Source: DASZTU01 sp035493835
GTDB lineage: Bacteria > Pseudomonadota > Alphaproteobacteria > Rhizobiales > Devosiaceae
Direction: 5' to 3'
NCBI GenBank assembly: GCA_035493835.1
Contig: DATJHO010000045.1
Coordinates: 1 to 57,315, forward strand
Length of the DNA stretch: 57,315 nt
Below, in pieces: positions 42,324 to 49,817 of this stretch. Made by a program: the position numbers and the translations under genes. Each line of letters opens with the position of its first letter. The first letter of the stretch is position 1. Under the pieces are notes generated by a model, which saw only the letters and a list, made by a program, of their open reading frames with translations, was not told where the DNA came from and made no database searches.

Positions 42324-42869
42324 ATGGACTACGTAATCGATGAGCTGATTTCGGCGAAGGCGATCGCGGCGCGGGTAGAAGCGCTGGCGAGGGAGATTTC
42401 GCACCATTACGAGGGTACGGAAAAGCTCGTCGTCGTGGGCCTGCTGCGTGGCTCTTTCATCTTCATCGCCGATCTGGTGCGTGAGCTTGACCTGCCGGTC
42501 GAGGTGGATTTCCTCGAGGTCTCCTCCTACGGCAACGCCACCGAGTCGAGCCGGGAGGTACGGATCCTCAAGGATCTGCGGGGCGAGATCGAAGGTCGCG
42601 ACGTGCTGGTGGTGGAGGATATCGTCGATACCGGCCATACGCTTCGCCATGTGCTCGAGATCCTGGCAACCCGGCACCCCAAACGCATTGAGGTCTGCGC
42701 GCTGCTCGACAAGCCGTCACGACGGGAAGTTGACGTCAAGGCGCGCTGGATCGGTTTCGAGATTCCCGACAAGTTCGTGGTGGGCTATGGCATCGACTAT
42801 GCCCAGCGCAATCGCAACCTTCCCCATATTGGTGCCGTCCGCTTCCTTGACGGCAAGGCTGTGGACTGA
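42324..42869 (+). CDS. hpt: Hypoxanthine phosphoribosyltransferase
   Basis: A 181-residue type I phosphoribosyltransferase for purine salvage, converting hypoxanthine (and often guanine) to the nucleotide with PRPP. The PRPP-binding motif is VLVVEDIVDTGHTL; others are LLRGSFIFIADLVREL, VDFLEVSSYG, CALLDKPSRR and FVVGYGIDYAQ. The ATG at 42324 is chosen because GGGGTG lies just upstream; the in-frame GTG at 42318 overlaps that site. It stands alone, about 110 bases after the DUF1254 gene. Confidence 0.94.
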   Translation: MDYVIDELISAKAIAARVEALAREISHHYEGTEKLVVVGLLRGSFIFIADLVRELDLPVEVDFLEVSSYGNATESSREVRILKDLRGEIEGRDVLVVEDIVDTGHTLRHVLEILATRHPKRIEVCALLDKPSRREVDVKARWIGFEIPDKFVVGYGIDYAQRNRNLPHIGAVRFLDGKAVD

Positions 42870-42950
42870 CCGGGCAAGGCGCGACAGGTGCTCGCATCAG
42901 TCCAGCAATGGTCCTATAGGAGGTGAGCACACCAGGGGAGGGTGAACGCC

Positions 42951-44132
42951 ATGCTGAGAACCATAGAAGCTTTCGATCGTATTGGTGAGGAGAACGCCTT
43001 TGCGGTCTTGGCCCGCGCCAATGCGCTCGCCGCGCAGGGCCGCGACATCATCAATCTCGGCATCGGCCAGCCGGATTTCCGCACTCCCGAGCACATCGCC
43101 GAAGCCGCCATCAAGGCAATCCGCGACGGGCATCACGGCTATACCGCCGCGACCGGCATCCCCGTCCTGCGCGAAGCCGTCGCCGCCGATCTCCACAAGC
43201 GCTATGCCGTGACGGTCTCGCCCGACGAGGTGATGATCATGCCGGGCGGCAAGCCGACCATGTTCATGGCCATCATGATGTTTGGCGAGCCGGGCGCCGA
43301 GATCATGTATCCCGATCCAGGTTTTCCGATCTATCGCTCGATGATCGAGTTCACAGGCGCCAAACCAGTCCCGATTCCAATCCGCGAGGCGAACGGCTTT
43401 GCGTTCTCGGCCGAAGAGACGCTGGCGCTGATCACGCCCAACACGCGCCTCATCATTATCAACTCCCCGGCCAATCCGACCGGCGGAGTGACGCCGAAAG
43501 CCGAGATCGACAAGCTCGTCGCGGGGCTCGAGAAATGGCCGGGTGTCGCCGTACTGTCTGACGAAATCTACGATCAGATGACGTATGACGGGGAACAGCA
43601 CGTCTGCCTCTTGAGCTATCCCGAGATCCGCAACCGGCTGATCCTCCTTAACGGCTGGTCGAAGACCTATGCGATGACCGGCTGGCGGCTAGGCTACGCC
43701 GTCTGGCCGGGAAAGCTCTACGACGCTGCCCGCAAGCTGGCGGTGAATTCCTACTCCTGCGTCAACGCGCCGACCCAGTTTGCCGGTCTCGCCGCGCTTA
43801 CTGGCCCGCAGGATGCGGTCACGGCGATGGTCGAGGAATTCGATCGCCGACGTAGGGTCGTGGTCGAGGGGCTGAACCGGCTGCCGGGCATCAGTTGCAT
43901 CATGCCAAAGGGCGCCTTCTATGCCTTCCCGAATGTGAAGGAGACTGGTTGGGCCGCCAAGCCGCTCGTCAACGCTCTGCTGGACGAAACCGGCGTGGCG
44001 CTGATCGGTGGACCCGATTTTGGCGTTCTGGGCGAGGGCTATATGCGCCTTTCCTACGCCAATTCGACCGACAACATCCTCAAGGCCCTGGAGCGCATTG
44101 GCAACTTCCTCGCAAATCGCAAGGCTGCCTAG
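42951..44132 (+). CDS. PLP-dependent class I aminotransferase (aspartate-aminotransferase family)
   Basis: A 393-residue fold-type I enzyme. Motifs: INLGIGQPDFRTPEHI, YTAATGIPVLREAVA, NSPANPTGGV, the LSDEIYDQM cofactor Asp/Tyr segment, the Schiff-base Lys in NGWSKTYAMTGWRLGY, and a C-terminal Arg in YMRLSYANS. It transfers amino groups between an amino acid and an oxo acid; substrate specificity cannot be told. The ATG at 42951 sits about eight bases after GGGGAGGG, preferred over GTG at 42942. A perfect hairpin terminator follows 20 bases after the stop. Confidence 0.92.
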   Translation: MLRTIEAFDRIGEENAFAVLARANALAAQGRDIINLGIGQPDFRTPEHIAEAAIKAIRDGHHGYTAATGIPVLREAVAADLHKRYAVTVSPDEVMIMPGGKPTMFMAIMMFGEPGAEIMYPDPGFPIYRSMIEFTGAKPVPIPIREANGFAFSAEETLALITPNTRLIIINSPANPTGGVTPKAEIDKLVAGLEKWPGVAVLSDEIYDQMTYDGEQHVCLLSYPEIRNRLILLNGWSKTYAMTGWRLGYAVWPGKLYDAARKLAVNSYSCVNAPTQFAGLAALTGPQDAVTAMVEEFDRRRRVVVEGLNRLPGISCIMPKGAFYAFPNVKETGWAAKPLVNALLDETGVALIGGPDFGVLGEGYMRLSYANSTDNILKALERIGNFLANRKAA

Positions 44133-44144
44133 CGGGGCCATGTG

Positions 44145-44190
44145 AAAAAAACGCCCCCGGCAAGCTGCCGGGGGCTCGGTCAAGCTTTTC
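44145..44190. terminator. Bidirectional intrinsic terminator between converging genes
   Basis: A perfect 10-bp stem (GCCCCCGGCA, 44153-44162, with TGCCGGGGGC, 44166-44175) and a 3-base loop. Seven A residues at 44145-44151 give a T-run for the minus-strand VOC gene; the plus side has TCGGTCAAGCTTTT for the aminotransferase gene. Confidence 0.9.
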
Positions 44191-44195
44191 GCTGC

Positions 44196-44603
44196 TTACT
44201 GCTGTGGCCCGATGTCGACCATCCAGGGCGTGCCATAGCGGTCGGTGAGCATGCCGAAGACATCGCCCCAGGGCGCTTTCTCCAGCGGCATGGCAATCCG
44301 TGCGCCCTGAGACAGCTTGTCCCAATAGCCGCGAAGGTCGGCCTCGTCATCACCGCTCAGCGAAATGGTGATTGATGAGCCCTCTTTGACTTCCATGCCC
44401 GGCGGGGTATCGGCGCCCATCAGGACGAAGCCGTTCGGGGCGGTCAACATGCCATGCATGATCAAGTCGCGTTGCGACGGATCATGCGCCATGTCGCCGA
44501 ACGTCATGACGTCAAGCTTGCCGCCGAATACCGAGCGGTAGAATTCCATCGCCTCCCGTGCGTTGTCGCGGAAACTGAGATAGGGGTTGAGCCGGCTTGT
44601 CAT
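44196..44603 (-). CDS. VOC-superfamily protein (PhnB-like)
   Basis: A 135-residue glyoxalase/bleomycin-resistance-fold protein. The PhnB-like sequence includes LNPYLSFRDNAREAMEFYRSVFGG, MHGMLTAPNGFVLMGADTP, GSSITISLSGDDE and the end MLTDRYGTPWMVDIGPQQ. Ligand or activity is unknown for most of this branch. The start MTSRLNPYL is preceded by GAGGAGAACC; upstream in-frame residues lack family similarity. It is divergent from the histidine kinase across 336 bases that hold no recognisable gene or RNA. Confidence 0.9.
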   Translation of the reverse strand: MTSRLNPYLSFRDNAREAMEFYRSVFGGKLDVMTFGDMAHDPSQRDLIMHGMLTAPNGFVLMGADTPPGMEVKEGSSITISLSGDDEADLRGYWDKLSQGARIAMPLEKAPWGDVFGMLTDRYGTPWMVDIGPQQ

Positions 44604-44939
44604 CGTCTGGTTCTCCTCGTTCTCACTGCCTAAAGCTAGCAGTCTCCCGAGGGGCAAGATAGCGCTCCGCCATGAAGATAGGGTGATGCTTTTGGTCTAG
44701 CTCGGCCGGCCCAGGGCGACAGCTTACCGATCCTTGCCCACCCGCACGCCTCTGGCCCTACAGCACCGCCACCCATGCAGAGACCCGCAGGCGCCGATGC
44801 CGGCACCGTCGGTGCCTTGGTTTCCGCACCTCTGAGGAGTAGATTGGTGTTTGTGGGGATTGAATGCGTGGAACACTTCGGTGGGTGGTCCGGCGCAAGC
44901 ATCTGGTAAGTTGGAGGGAAGCAGAGAGGCGCCATCGCG

Positions 44940-47492
44940 ATGCTGCTGGCACCAACCACGCAGACACGTTTCAGATCGTCGGTTCTCGCTGCAGTTTCGG
45001 TCCTGCTGGCGGCGGTGATCTTTTCAGTCGACGCCTTCACGCCTTTGTCGTCGGCAATCGCGGTGCTGTACAGCGTCGTCATTCTGCTGTCCTCGCGTTT
45101 TCTCAATTGGCGCTGGGTGATGCTGGTCGCCGTGGGCAGCATCGTGCTCACCGTCGCCGCCTATTTGATCGGGCATGGTGTCGGGATGCCCGGCGCACCT
45201 TTCCTCAGATTGCTGGTCAGCGTCGCCGCCATCGGAACCACCACCTTCCTCGCCGTCGAGGATAACAGGGCGGCTGCCAAGCTGGGCGAGCGGGCGGGAC
45301 TTCTCGATCTGACGCGGGATGGGATTTTCGTCCGCGACATGAAAGACGTCATCACCTATTGGAACCGCGGCGCCGAGGAGGCCTATGGCTGGAAGGCCCG
45401 GGACGTCGTCGGCAAGAAACGCACGCATGACCTGCTGCACACGGTGCTTCCCGAGCCGCTTGACCGGATCAACGCCGAGCTGCTTGCGGCGGATCGCTGG
45501 GAAGGCGAACTCATCCACACCCGGGCCGACGGCAGCCGGATGACGGTATCGAGCCGATGGGCGCTGCAGCGTGATGAGCGGCAGAGGCCAGTCGCCATCC
45601 TTGAGACCAACAATGACATCACCGAGCAGAAGCGCGCCATCGAAGCGCTACGCCAGAGCGAGGAACAATGGCGCGAGGTGTTCGAGCATAACCCCGTGAT
45701 GTATTTCATGGTCGACGCGGCGGGCACGGTGCTCTCGGTCAACGGCTTCGGAGCGGGCCAACTAGGCTATTCGGTCTCCGAACTGCTCGGCCGTTCGCTG
45801 CTCGGCTTGTTCGATGAGCAGGACCGGGAGTTCATGCGGCAGAGACTTGCGGACTGCGTGAGCGCACCGGGGCAGGCGTGGAATTGGGAAATGCGCGCGA
45901 TGCGGAAGGACGGCTCGACCCTCTGGGTGCGCGAAAACGCCAAGGCGGTGCATCGGGCGGGCGAGGGGTTGATCGTACTCGTCGCCTGCGAGGACATAAC
46001 CCAGCGCAAGCGCGATGAAGATCGGTTGCGGCGCAGCGAGGCTTATCTGGCCGAGGCGCAGCGCCTGAGCCAGGTGGGCAGCTTCGCCTGGAAACTTGAG
46101 ACCGACGGGCTGGTCTGTTCCGAGGAAGCCTACCGAATCTTTGGCTACGATCTGTCACTTACGCCAACGTTCGAGATGGTGTTCGAGCGTATTCATCCTG
46201 ACGATCGGACCGCCGTTCAGCAGGTAATCGACGACGTCAAACGCGATGGGCGCGACTACGAGCACGAATATCGTCTGCTGATGCCGGACGGGATGATCAA
46301 GCACGTGCATGTGGTCGCCCGCGCTAACTCGGGCTCCGAGGGAGAGGTGGAGTTCGTCGGCGCGATAATGGACGTGACGGCGGCCAGGGAGGCGGAGAAC
46401 CGCATCCTGCAAATCATCGACACCGTCCCCGCCCTCATCTGGAGGGCGCGCGCCGATGGCGAAGTTGACTATGTCAACGAGCGGCTCCGGCAGTATGTCG
46501 GCGTCATTCTGCAGCAAGGGTCCCAATCCGATTGGCGAGCGGCAATTCATCCGGTCGACGCTGATCGGTTGAGAAGCGACCGGCTCGCGGCGATAGCGGA
46601 CAAGCGGGCGTATGAACTCCTGTTTCGCCTCAGGCGGGTTGATGGCGAATACCGCTGGGTTCTCAGCCGGGTGGTGCCGTTGCTCGATGCGACCGGCAAT
46701 GTCAGCGCCTGGTATGGTTGTGTAACCGATATCCACGACCGCAAGCTGGCTGAGGATGGCTTACTAAAGGCGCAGGCTGATCTCGCCCATGTCACACGCG
46801 TCACCACGCTGGGTGAGTTGAGCGCCTCGATTGCCCACGAGGTGAATCAGCCGCTCGCTGCCATCGTCACCAATGGTGAGGTGAGCCTCAGGCTGCTCGA
46901 TCGGGAGATCCCCGACGTCGCTGAGGTGCGCGACGCCGTTGCTGCCATGGTCAGCGACGGTCAGCGGGCGAGCAACATCATCCGGCGCCTGCGCACTCTC
47001 ACCGCAAAGGCCGAGTTGCAAAAGGCGGAACTCAATCTCAACGACATCATCGTCGAGGTCGTGCCGTTGGTACGCGACGAGGTGGTCGGCAACGGCGTGT
47101 CGCTGCGCCTGGAATTGGCGCCCGACTTGCCGGCGGTACTCGGCGACCGAGTGCAATTGCAGCAGGTGATCATCAACCTGCTGGTGAATGCCGTGGATGC
47201 CATGGCCGTAATCGAGGGGCGGCCGCGCGACCTGGTCGTGGTGTCGCAACGACACGGCAACGGCCAGGTGCTGGTGGCCGTTCGGGATTCCGGCATCGGA
47301 ATCGATCCAAAGAATGCTAAGGGGCTGTTCGAGGCATTCTATTCCACCAAGCCCCACGGCATGGGGATGGGGCTCTCGATCTGCCGCTCGATCGTCGAGG
47401 GGCATGGCGGCACCATCTGGGCGTCCGCCAATGATGGGTTTGGCGCTACCTTCCAATTCGCCCTGCCCACGCCGCTGGAGCAGGTCGCATAA
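44940..47492 (+). CDS. Membrane histidine kinase with about four PAS domains
   Basis: An 850-residue sensor kinase. Four hydrophobic segments occupy about residues 12-105, without a large periplasmic loop. PAS-like domains lie near 118-238, 245-360, 375-480 and 485-610 (WNRGAEEAYGW, YFMVDAAGTVLSVNGFG, SEEAYRIFGYD, IWRARADGEVDYVNERLRQYVG). The HisKA dimerisation helix has the phospho-accepting His in ELSASIAHEVNQPLAAI, a FixL-type H-box. The ATPase domain has N-box INLLVNAVDAM, G1 VRDSGIGID and G2 GMGMGLSICRSIVEGHGG. No response regulator gene is adjacent. The stimulus is unknown. The ATG at 44940 gives the first membrane segment; upstream starts are not excluded. Confidence 0.91.
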   Translation: MLLAPTTQTRFRSSVLAAVSVLLAAVIFSVDAFTPLSSAIAVLYSVVILLSSRFLNWRWVMLVAVGSIVLTVAAYLIGHGVGMPGAPFLRLLVSVAAIGTTTFLAVEDNRAAAKLGERAGLLDLTRDGIFVRDMKDVITYWNRGAEEAYGWKARDVVGKKRTHDLLHTVLPEPLDRINAELLAADRWEGELIHTRADGSRMTVSSRWALQRDERQRPVAILETNNDITEQKRAIEALRQSEEQWREVFEHNPVMYFMVDAAGTVLSVNGFGAGQLGYSVSELLGRSLLGLFDEQDREFMRQRLADCVSAPGQAWNWEMRAMRKDGSTLWVRENAKAVHRAGEGLIVLVACEDITQRKRDEDRLRRSEAYLAEAQRLSQVGSFAWKLETDGLVCSEEAYRIFGYDLSLTPTFEMVFERIHPDDRTAVQQVIDDVKRDGRDYEHEYRLLMPDGMIKHVHVVARANSGSEGEVEFVGAIMDVTAAREAENRILQIIDTVPALIWRARADGEVDYVNERLRQYVGVILQQGSQSDWRAAIHPVDADRLRSDRLAAIADKRAYELLFRLRRVDGEYRWVLSRVVPLLDATGNVSAWYGCVTDIHDRKLAEDGLLKAQADLAHVTRVTTLGELSASIAHEVNQPLAAIVTNGEVSLRLLDREIPDVAEVRDAVAAMVSDGQRASNIIRRLRTLTAKAELQKAELNLNDIIVEVVPLVRDEVVGNGVSLRLELAPDLPAVLGDRVQLQQVIINLLVNAVDAMAVIEGRPRDLVVVSQRHGNGQVLVAVRDSGIGIDPKNAKGLFEAFYSTKPHGMGMGLSICRSIVEGHGGTIWASANDGFGATFQFALPTPLEQVA

Positions 47493-47568
47493 GCAGAGAG
47501 GGCAGGGCCCGCCGCCGCTGGCTAGCTTTAGGCCGAGCGACAGATCGAACCCATTGATCACGCCGCGC

Positions 47569-47844
47569 CTAAAAGGCCGGCGCGGCGCCCGTGGCTGCCC
47601 CCGCATTGGGGATGTGGATGTCGATCTCGAGTGTCGACATCGTGTCGCCGCGATCCATGCTCACCCGCACATCGTCCTGCTCGATTTGCACGTGCTTGAT
47701 GATTACCGCCATGATTTCCGCCCGCAGTACCGCGACGAGGTCGGGCTGGTTGCGGTTGTTGCGTTCATAGGCGAGGAGCACCTGCAGGCGTTCGCGCGCC
47801 ACCGGGGCGCTGTCGCGCCGCTTGAAGAAATCGAACAGGGTCAT
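47569..47844 (-). CDS. minE: Cell division topological specificity factor MinE
   Basis: A 91-residue protein. The N-terminal amphipathic segment MTLFDFFKRR is followed by the MinD-contact helix region ARERLQVLLAYERNNRNQPDLV and the dimeric topological domain (AEIMAVIIKHVQIEQDDVRVSM). MinE stimulates MinD ATPase and drives pole-to-pole oscillation so the division ring forms at midcell. Its ATG overlaps the minD stop by four bases. The Ala-rich tail (GAATGAAPAF) is an extension typical of the alphaproteobacterial form. Confidence 0.95.
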   Translation of the reverse strand: MTLFDFFKRRDSAPVARERLQVLLAYERNNRNQPDLVAVLRAEIMAVIIKHVQIEQDDVRVSMDRGDTMSTLEIDIHIPNAGAATGAAPAF

Positions 47845-48656
47845 GCAGCCCTCCTGCCGAACATGCGATCGAGCAAGCCCCGGCGGTGGACGGGCAGGAC
47901 GATCGGCACGTCTTCCCCTTCGAGGCGCCTTGCAGCATCGATATAGGCCCGCGCGGCGGCGTTGGTCGGCTCGTTCAGCGTCACCGGGGAGCCCACATTG
48001 GAAGCGCGCAGCACCCCCTCGCTTTCCGGAATGATGCCGAGCAGCGGCGTCGAGAGGATGTCGAGGACATCGTCGATGTTGAGCATTTCGCCCCTGGCGG
48101 CGCGCGCGGCGTCATACCTGGTGACGAGGATGTATTTGGTAATGTTCTGGCCGTGCTCGGCGCGCAACGTCCTCGAATCGAGCAGGCCGATGATGCGATC
48201 GGAGTCGCGAACCGAACTCACTTCGGGGTTCGTTACGATCACCGCCTCATCCGCAAAGCGCATGGCGAGTTGGGCGCCCCGCTCGATGCCGGCCGGACTG
48301 TCGCAGAGCACGTAGTCGAACTTTTCCCGGAGCTCTTCGATGACCCGGGCGACGCCCTCTTCTGTCAGCGCATCCTTGTCGCGCGTCTGCGAAGCGGGGA
48401 GCAGGAACAAGGTGTCGACCCGCTTGTCGCGGATCAGCGCCTGCGAGAGCTTTGCCACCCCTTGCGTGACGTTGATGAGGTCGAACACCACGCGGCGTTC
48501 GGCGCCCATGACCAGGTCGAGATTGCGCAAGCCGACATCGAAGTCGATGACGGCGACCCTCTTGCCGGTTTGGGCCAGGGCGGCGCCCAGCGCCGCGGTG
48601 GAGGTCGTCTTGCCGACGCCTCCCTTGCCCGATGTGACGACCAGTACCTTGGCCAT
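47841..48656 (-). CDS. minD: Septum site-determining ATPase MinD
   Basis: A 271-residue ParA/MinD-family ATPase. The deviant Walker A is GKGGVGKTTSTAALGAAL with both Lys present; further motifs are VIDFDVGLRNLDLVMGAERR, VLCDSPAGIERGAQLAM and TNPEVSSVRDSDR. The C-terminal amphipathic membrane-targeting helix is GLLDRMFGRRAA. ATP-bound MinD sits on the membrane and recruits MinC; MinE releases it. The ATG at 48656 begins MAKVLVVTSGKGG; in-frame codons upstream belong to the intergenic repeat. A 79-base gap with a palindrome separates it from minC. Confidence 0.97.
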   Translation of the reverse strand: MAKVLVVTSGKGGVGKTTSTAALGAALAQTGKRVAVIDFDVGLRNLDLVMGAERRVVFDLINVTQGVAKLSQALIRDKRVDTLFLLPASQTRDKDALTEEGVARVIEELREKFDYVLCDSPAGIERGAQLAMRFADEAVIVTNPEVSSVRDSDRIIGLLDSRTLRAEHGQNITKYILVTRYDAARAARGEMLNIDDVLDILSTPLLGIIPESEGVLRASNVGSPVTLNEPTNAAARAYIDAARRLEGEDVPIVLPVHRRGLLDRMFGRRAA

Positions 48657-48698
48657 GCTGCTTTTCTCCAGTGTTTCCAGTCGTTTGGTCGCGAGTTC

Positions 48699-48738
48699 GA
48701 AGCGGAAAAGTGGAGCCACTTTTCCTGAACACGCTCTA
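48699..48738. repeat. Palindromic repeat, GGAAAAGTGG family, copy 2, inside the min operon
   Basis: Arms GGAAAAGTGG (48704-48713) and CCACTTTTCC (48716-48725) enclose two bases and are followed by TGAACACGCTCTAG. Read on the minus strand, the element starts with TAGAGCGTGTTC, and that TAG is the minC stop codon (48736-48738). The hairpin lies in the minC-minD mRNA and could change the ratio of the two proteins; that effect is inferred. Confidence 0.85.
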
Positions 48739-49458
48739 GTCGAGCGGCGCGACGCGGATCACGCCATTATCGAGAAATGATTGCGCCGGCCTGCCGCGTG
48801 TGGCCGGCTCCATCTCATCGGCCGTCATGTACCAGCCGTCCACGGCCAGTAATTCAGCCTCGTTCCTGCTGCAGAAAATGCGTGCTTCGGAATTGCCCGC
48901 AGAGCCGGCGAAGGCACGGCCGCGAAGCGTGCCGTAGACATGGATGGAGCCGGCGGCGATGATTTCCGATCCGTAGCCGACCGAACCCATCACGATCACA
49001 TCCCCATGCTGGTGGAGGATCGACTGCCCGGAACGGATCGGGGAGCGGATGATGAGCGAACGGGTATCGGCCGATTCTTCCGAAAGGGCGGAAGCCTTTG
49101 ACTTCGATTCGCCGGTCGCGTGCGGTTCGTCGATGACGACCGGCTTTGCCCCCTTCAGCAGGGGCGGCAAGTCGGGACCGAGAGTCTGCCTGTCACCGGC
49201 CTCTATGGCGTAGACGCGGATCCCGCGAGTCGCCAATTGCGACACCAGCCGGGCGATGATCTCATCCCCCGCTGGCTTGAGAATGCTCAAGTCGAGCAAT
49301 ACCGGCCGACCGGCGAAAAACCCCGGCGAGTTCTCGGTCCACCGATCGAGATCGCCCAGCCACTTCTCAAGGGGCGCTTCGGGCGACAGCGTAAAGGCAA
49401 CGAACGAGCGCGCATGGAAGCGGAGGGATTTCTTCTGGCTGGGGATCGCGCTGTTCAC
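48736..49458 (-). CDS. minC: Septum site-determining protein MinC
   Basis: A 240-residue FtsZ-assembly inhibitor. The N-terminal domain (about 10-110) includes RFHARSFVAFTLSPEAPLEKWLGDLD and LDLSILKPAGDEIIARLVSQLA, binding FtsZ. After an acidic, Ser-rich linker comes the C-terminal beta-helix (about 135-235): IRSGQSILHQHGDVIVMGSVGYGSEI, AGSIHVYGTLRGRAFAG and ARIFCSRNEAELLAVDGWY, which dimerises and binds MinD. It is first in minC-minD-minE. A 359-base spacer lies upstream. Confidence 0.94.
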   Translation of the reverse strand: MNSAIPSQKKSLRFHARSFVAFTLSPEAPLEKWLGDLDRWTENSPGFFAGRPVLLDLSILKPAGDEIIARLVSQLATRGIRVYAIEAGDRQTLGPDLPPLLKGAKPVVIDEPHATGESKSKASALSEESADTRSLIIRSPIRSGQSILHQHGDVIVMGSVGYGSEIIAAGSIHVYGTLRGRAFAGSAGNSEARIFCSRNEAELLAVDGWYMTADEMEPATRGRPAQSFLDNGVIRVAPLD

Positions 49459-49817
49459 GAGGCTAGTCCTTACTGATTGGTTAAGGTTAGGCGCTCGTGG
49501 TTAACGGGAGGTAAAGCCCGGAGGCTGGTCGGGCATTGTCCACGCAGCTTCTTGCGGATTAGCCGTGCCGGTCCGCCCGGCGGGCGGGGTTGGGGTGTGG
49601 TCCTGGCGCTCGACGTCCTGGCGGGCGATGCCGAAGCGCGAGCCAAAACGGAGATTCCCGCCTTCGCGGGAATGACTGGGGTTTCGCGGAGCGGGTGGGG
49701 GCGGCGCAAATCGATGCCCCATCCACGGCGTCATTCCCGCGGAGGCGGGAATGACCGCTGATTCACATGCCCCACGGGCGGCCCGCGAAATAGGCGCGCC
49801 GTCTGCCGAAAAACGCC
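49459..49817. repeat. Spacer between minC and the peptidase gene, with inverted repeat pair
   Basis: This 359-base stretch holds no supportable gene. Two facing palindromic units occur at about 49648-49677 (GAGATTCCCGCCTTCGCGGG) and about 49729-49755 (GTCATTCCCGCGGAGGCGGG), with a spacer unlike the copies at 7931 and 27032. The part next to minC (49459-49560) should contain its promoter; GTTAAGGTTAGGCGC and GGTTAACGGG are AT-richer patches but no firm -35/-10 pair can be named. Confidence 0.75.

Noticed and set aside
44658..44939. Open frames on both strands in the VOC/histidine kinase spacer
   Set aside because: Translations lack family features, have erratic composition and run into neighbouring genes in wrong frames; treated as non-coding.
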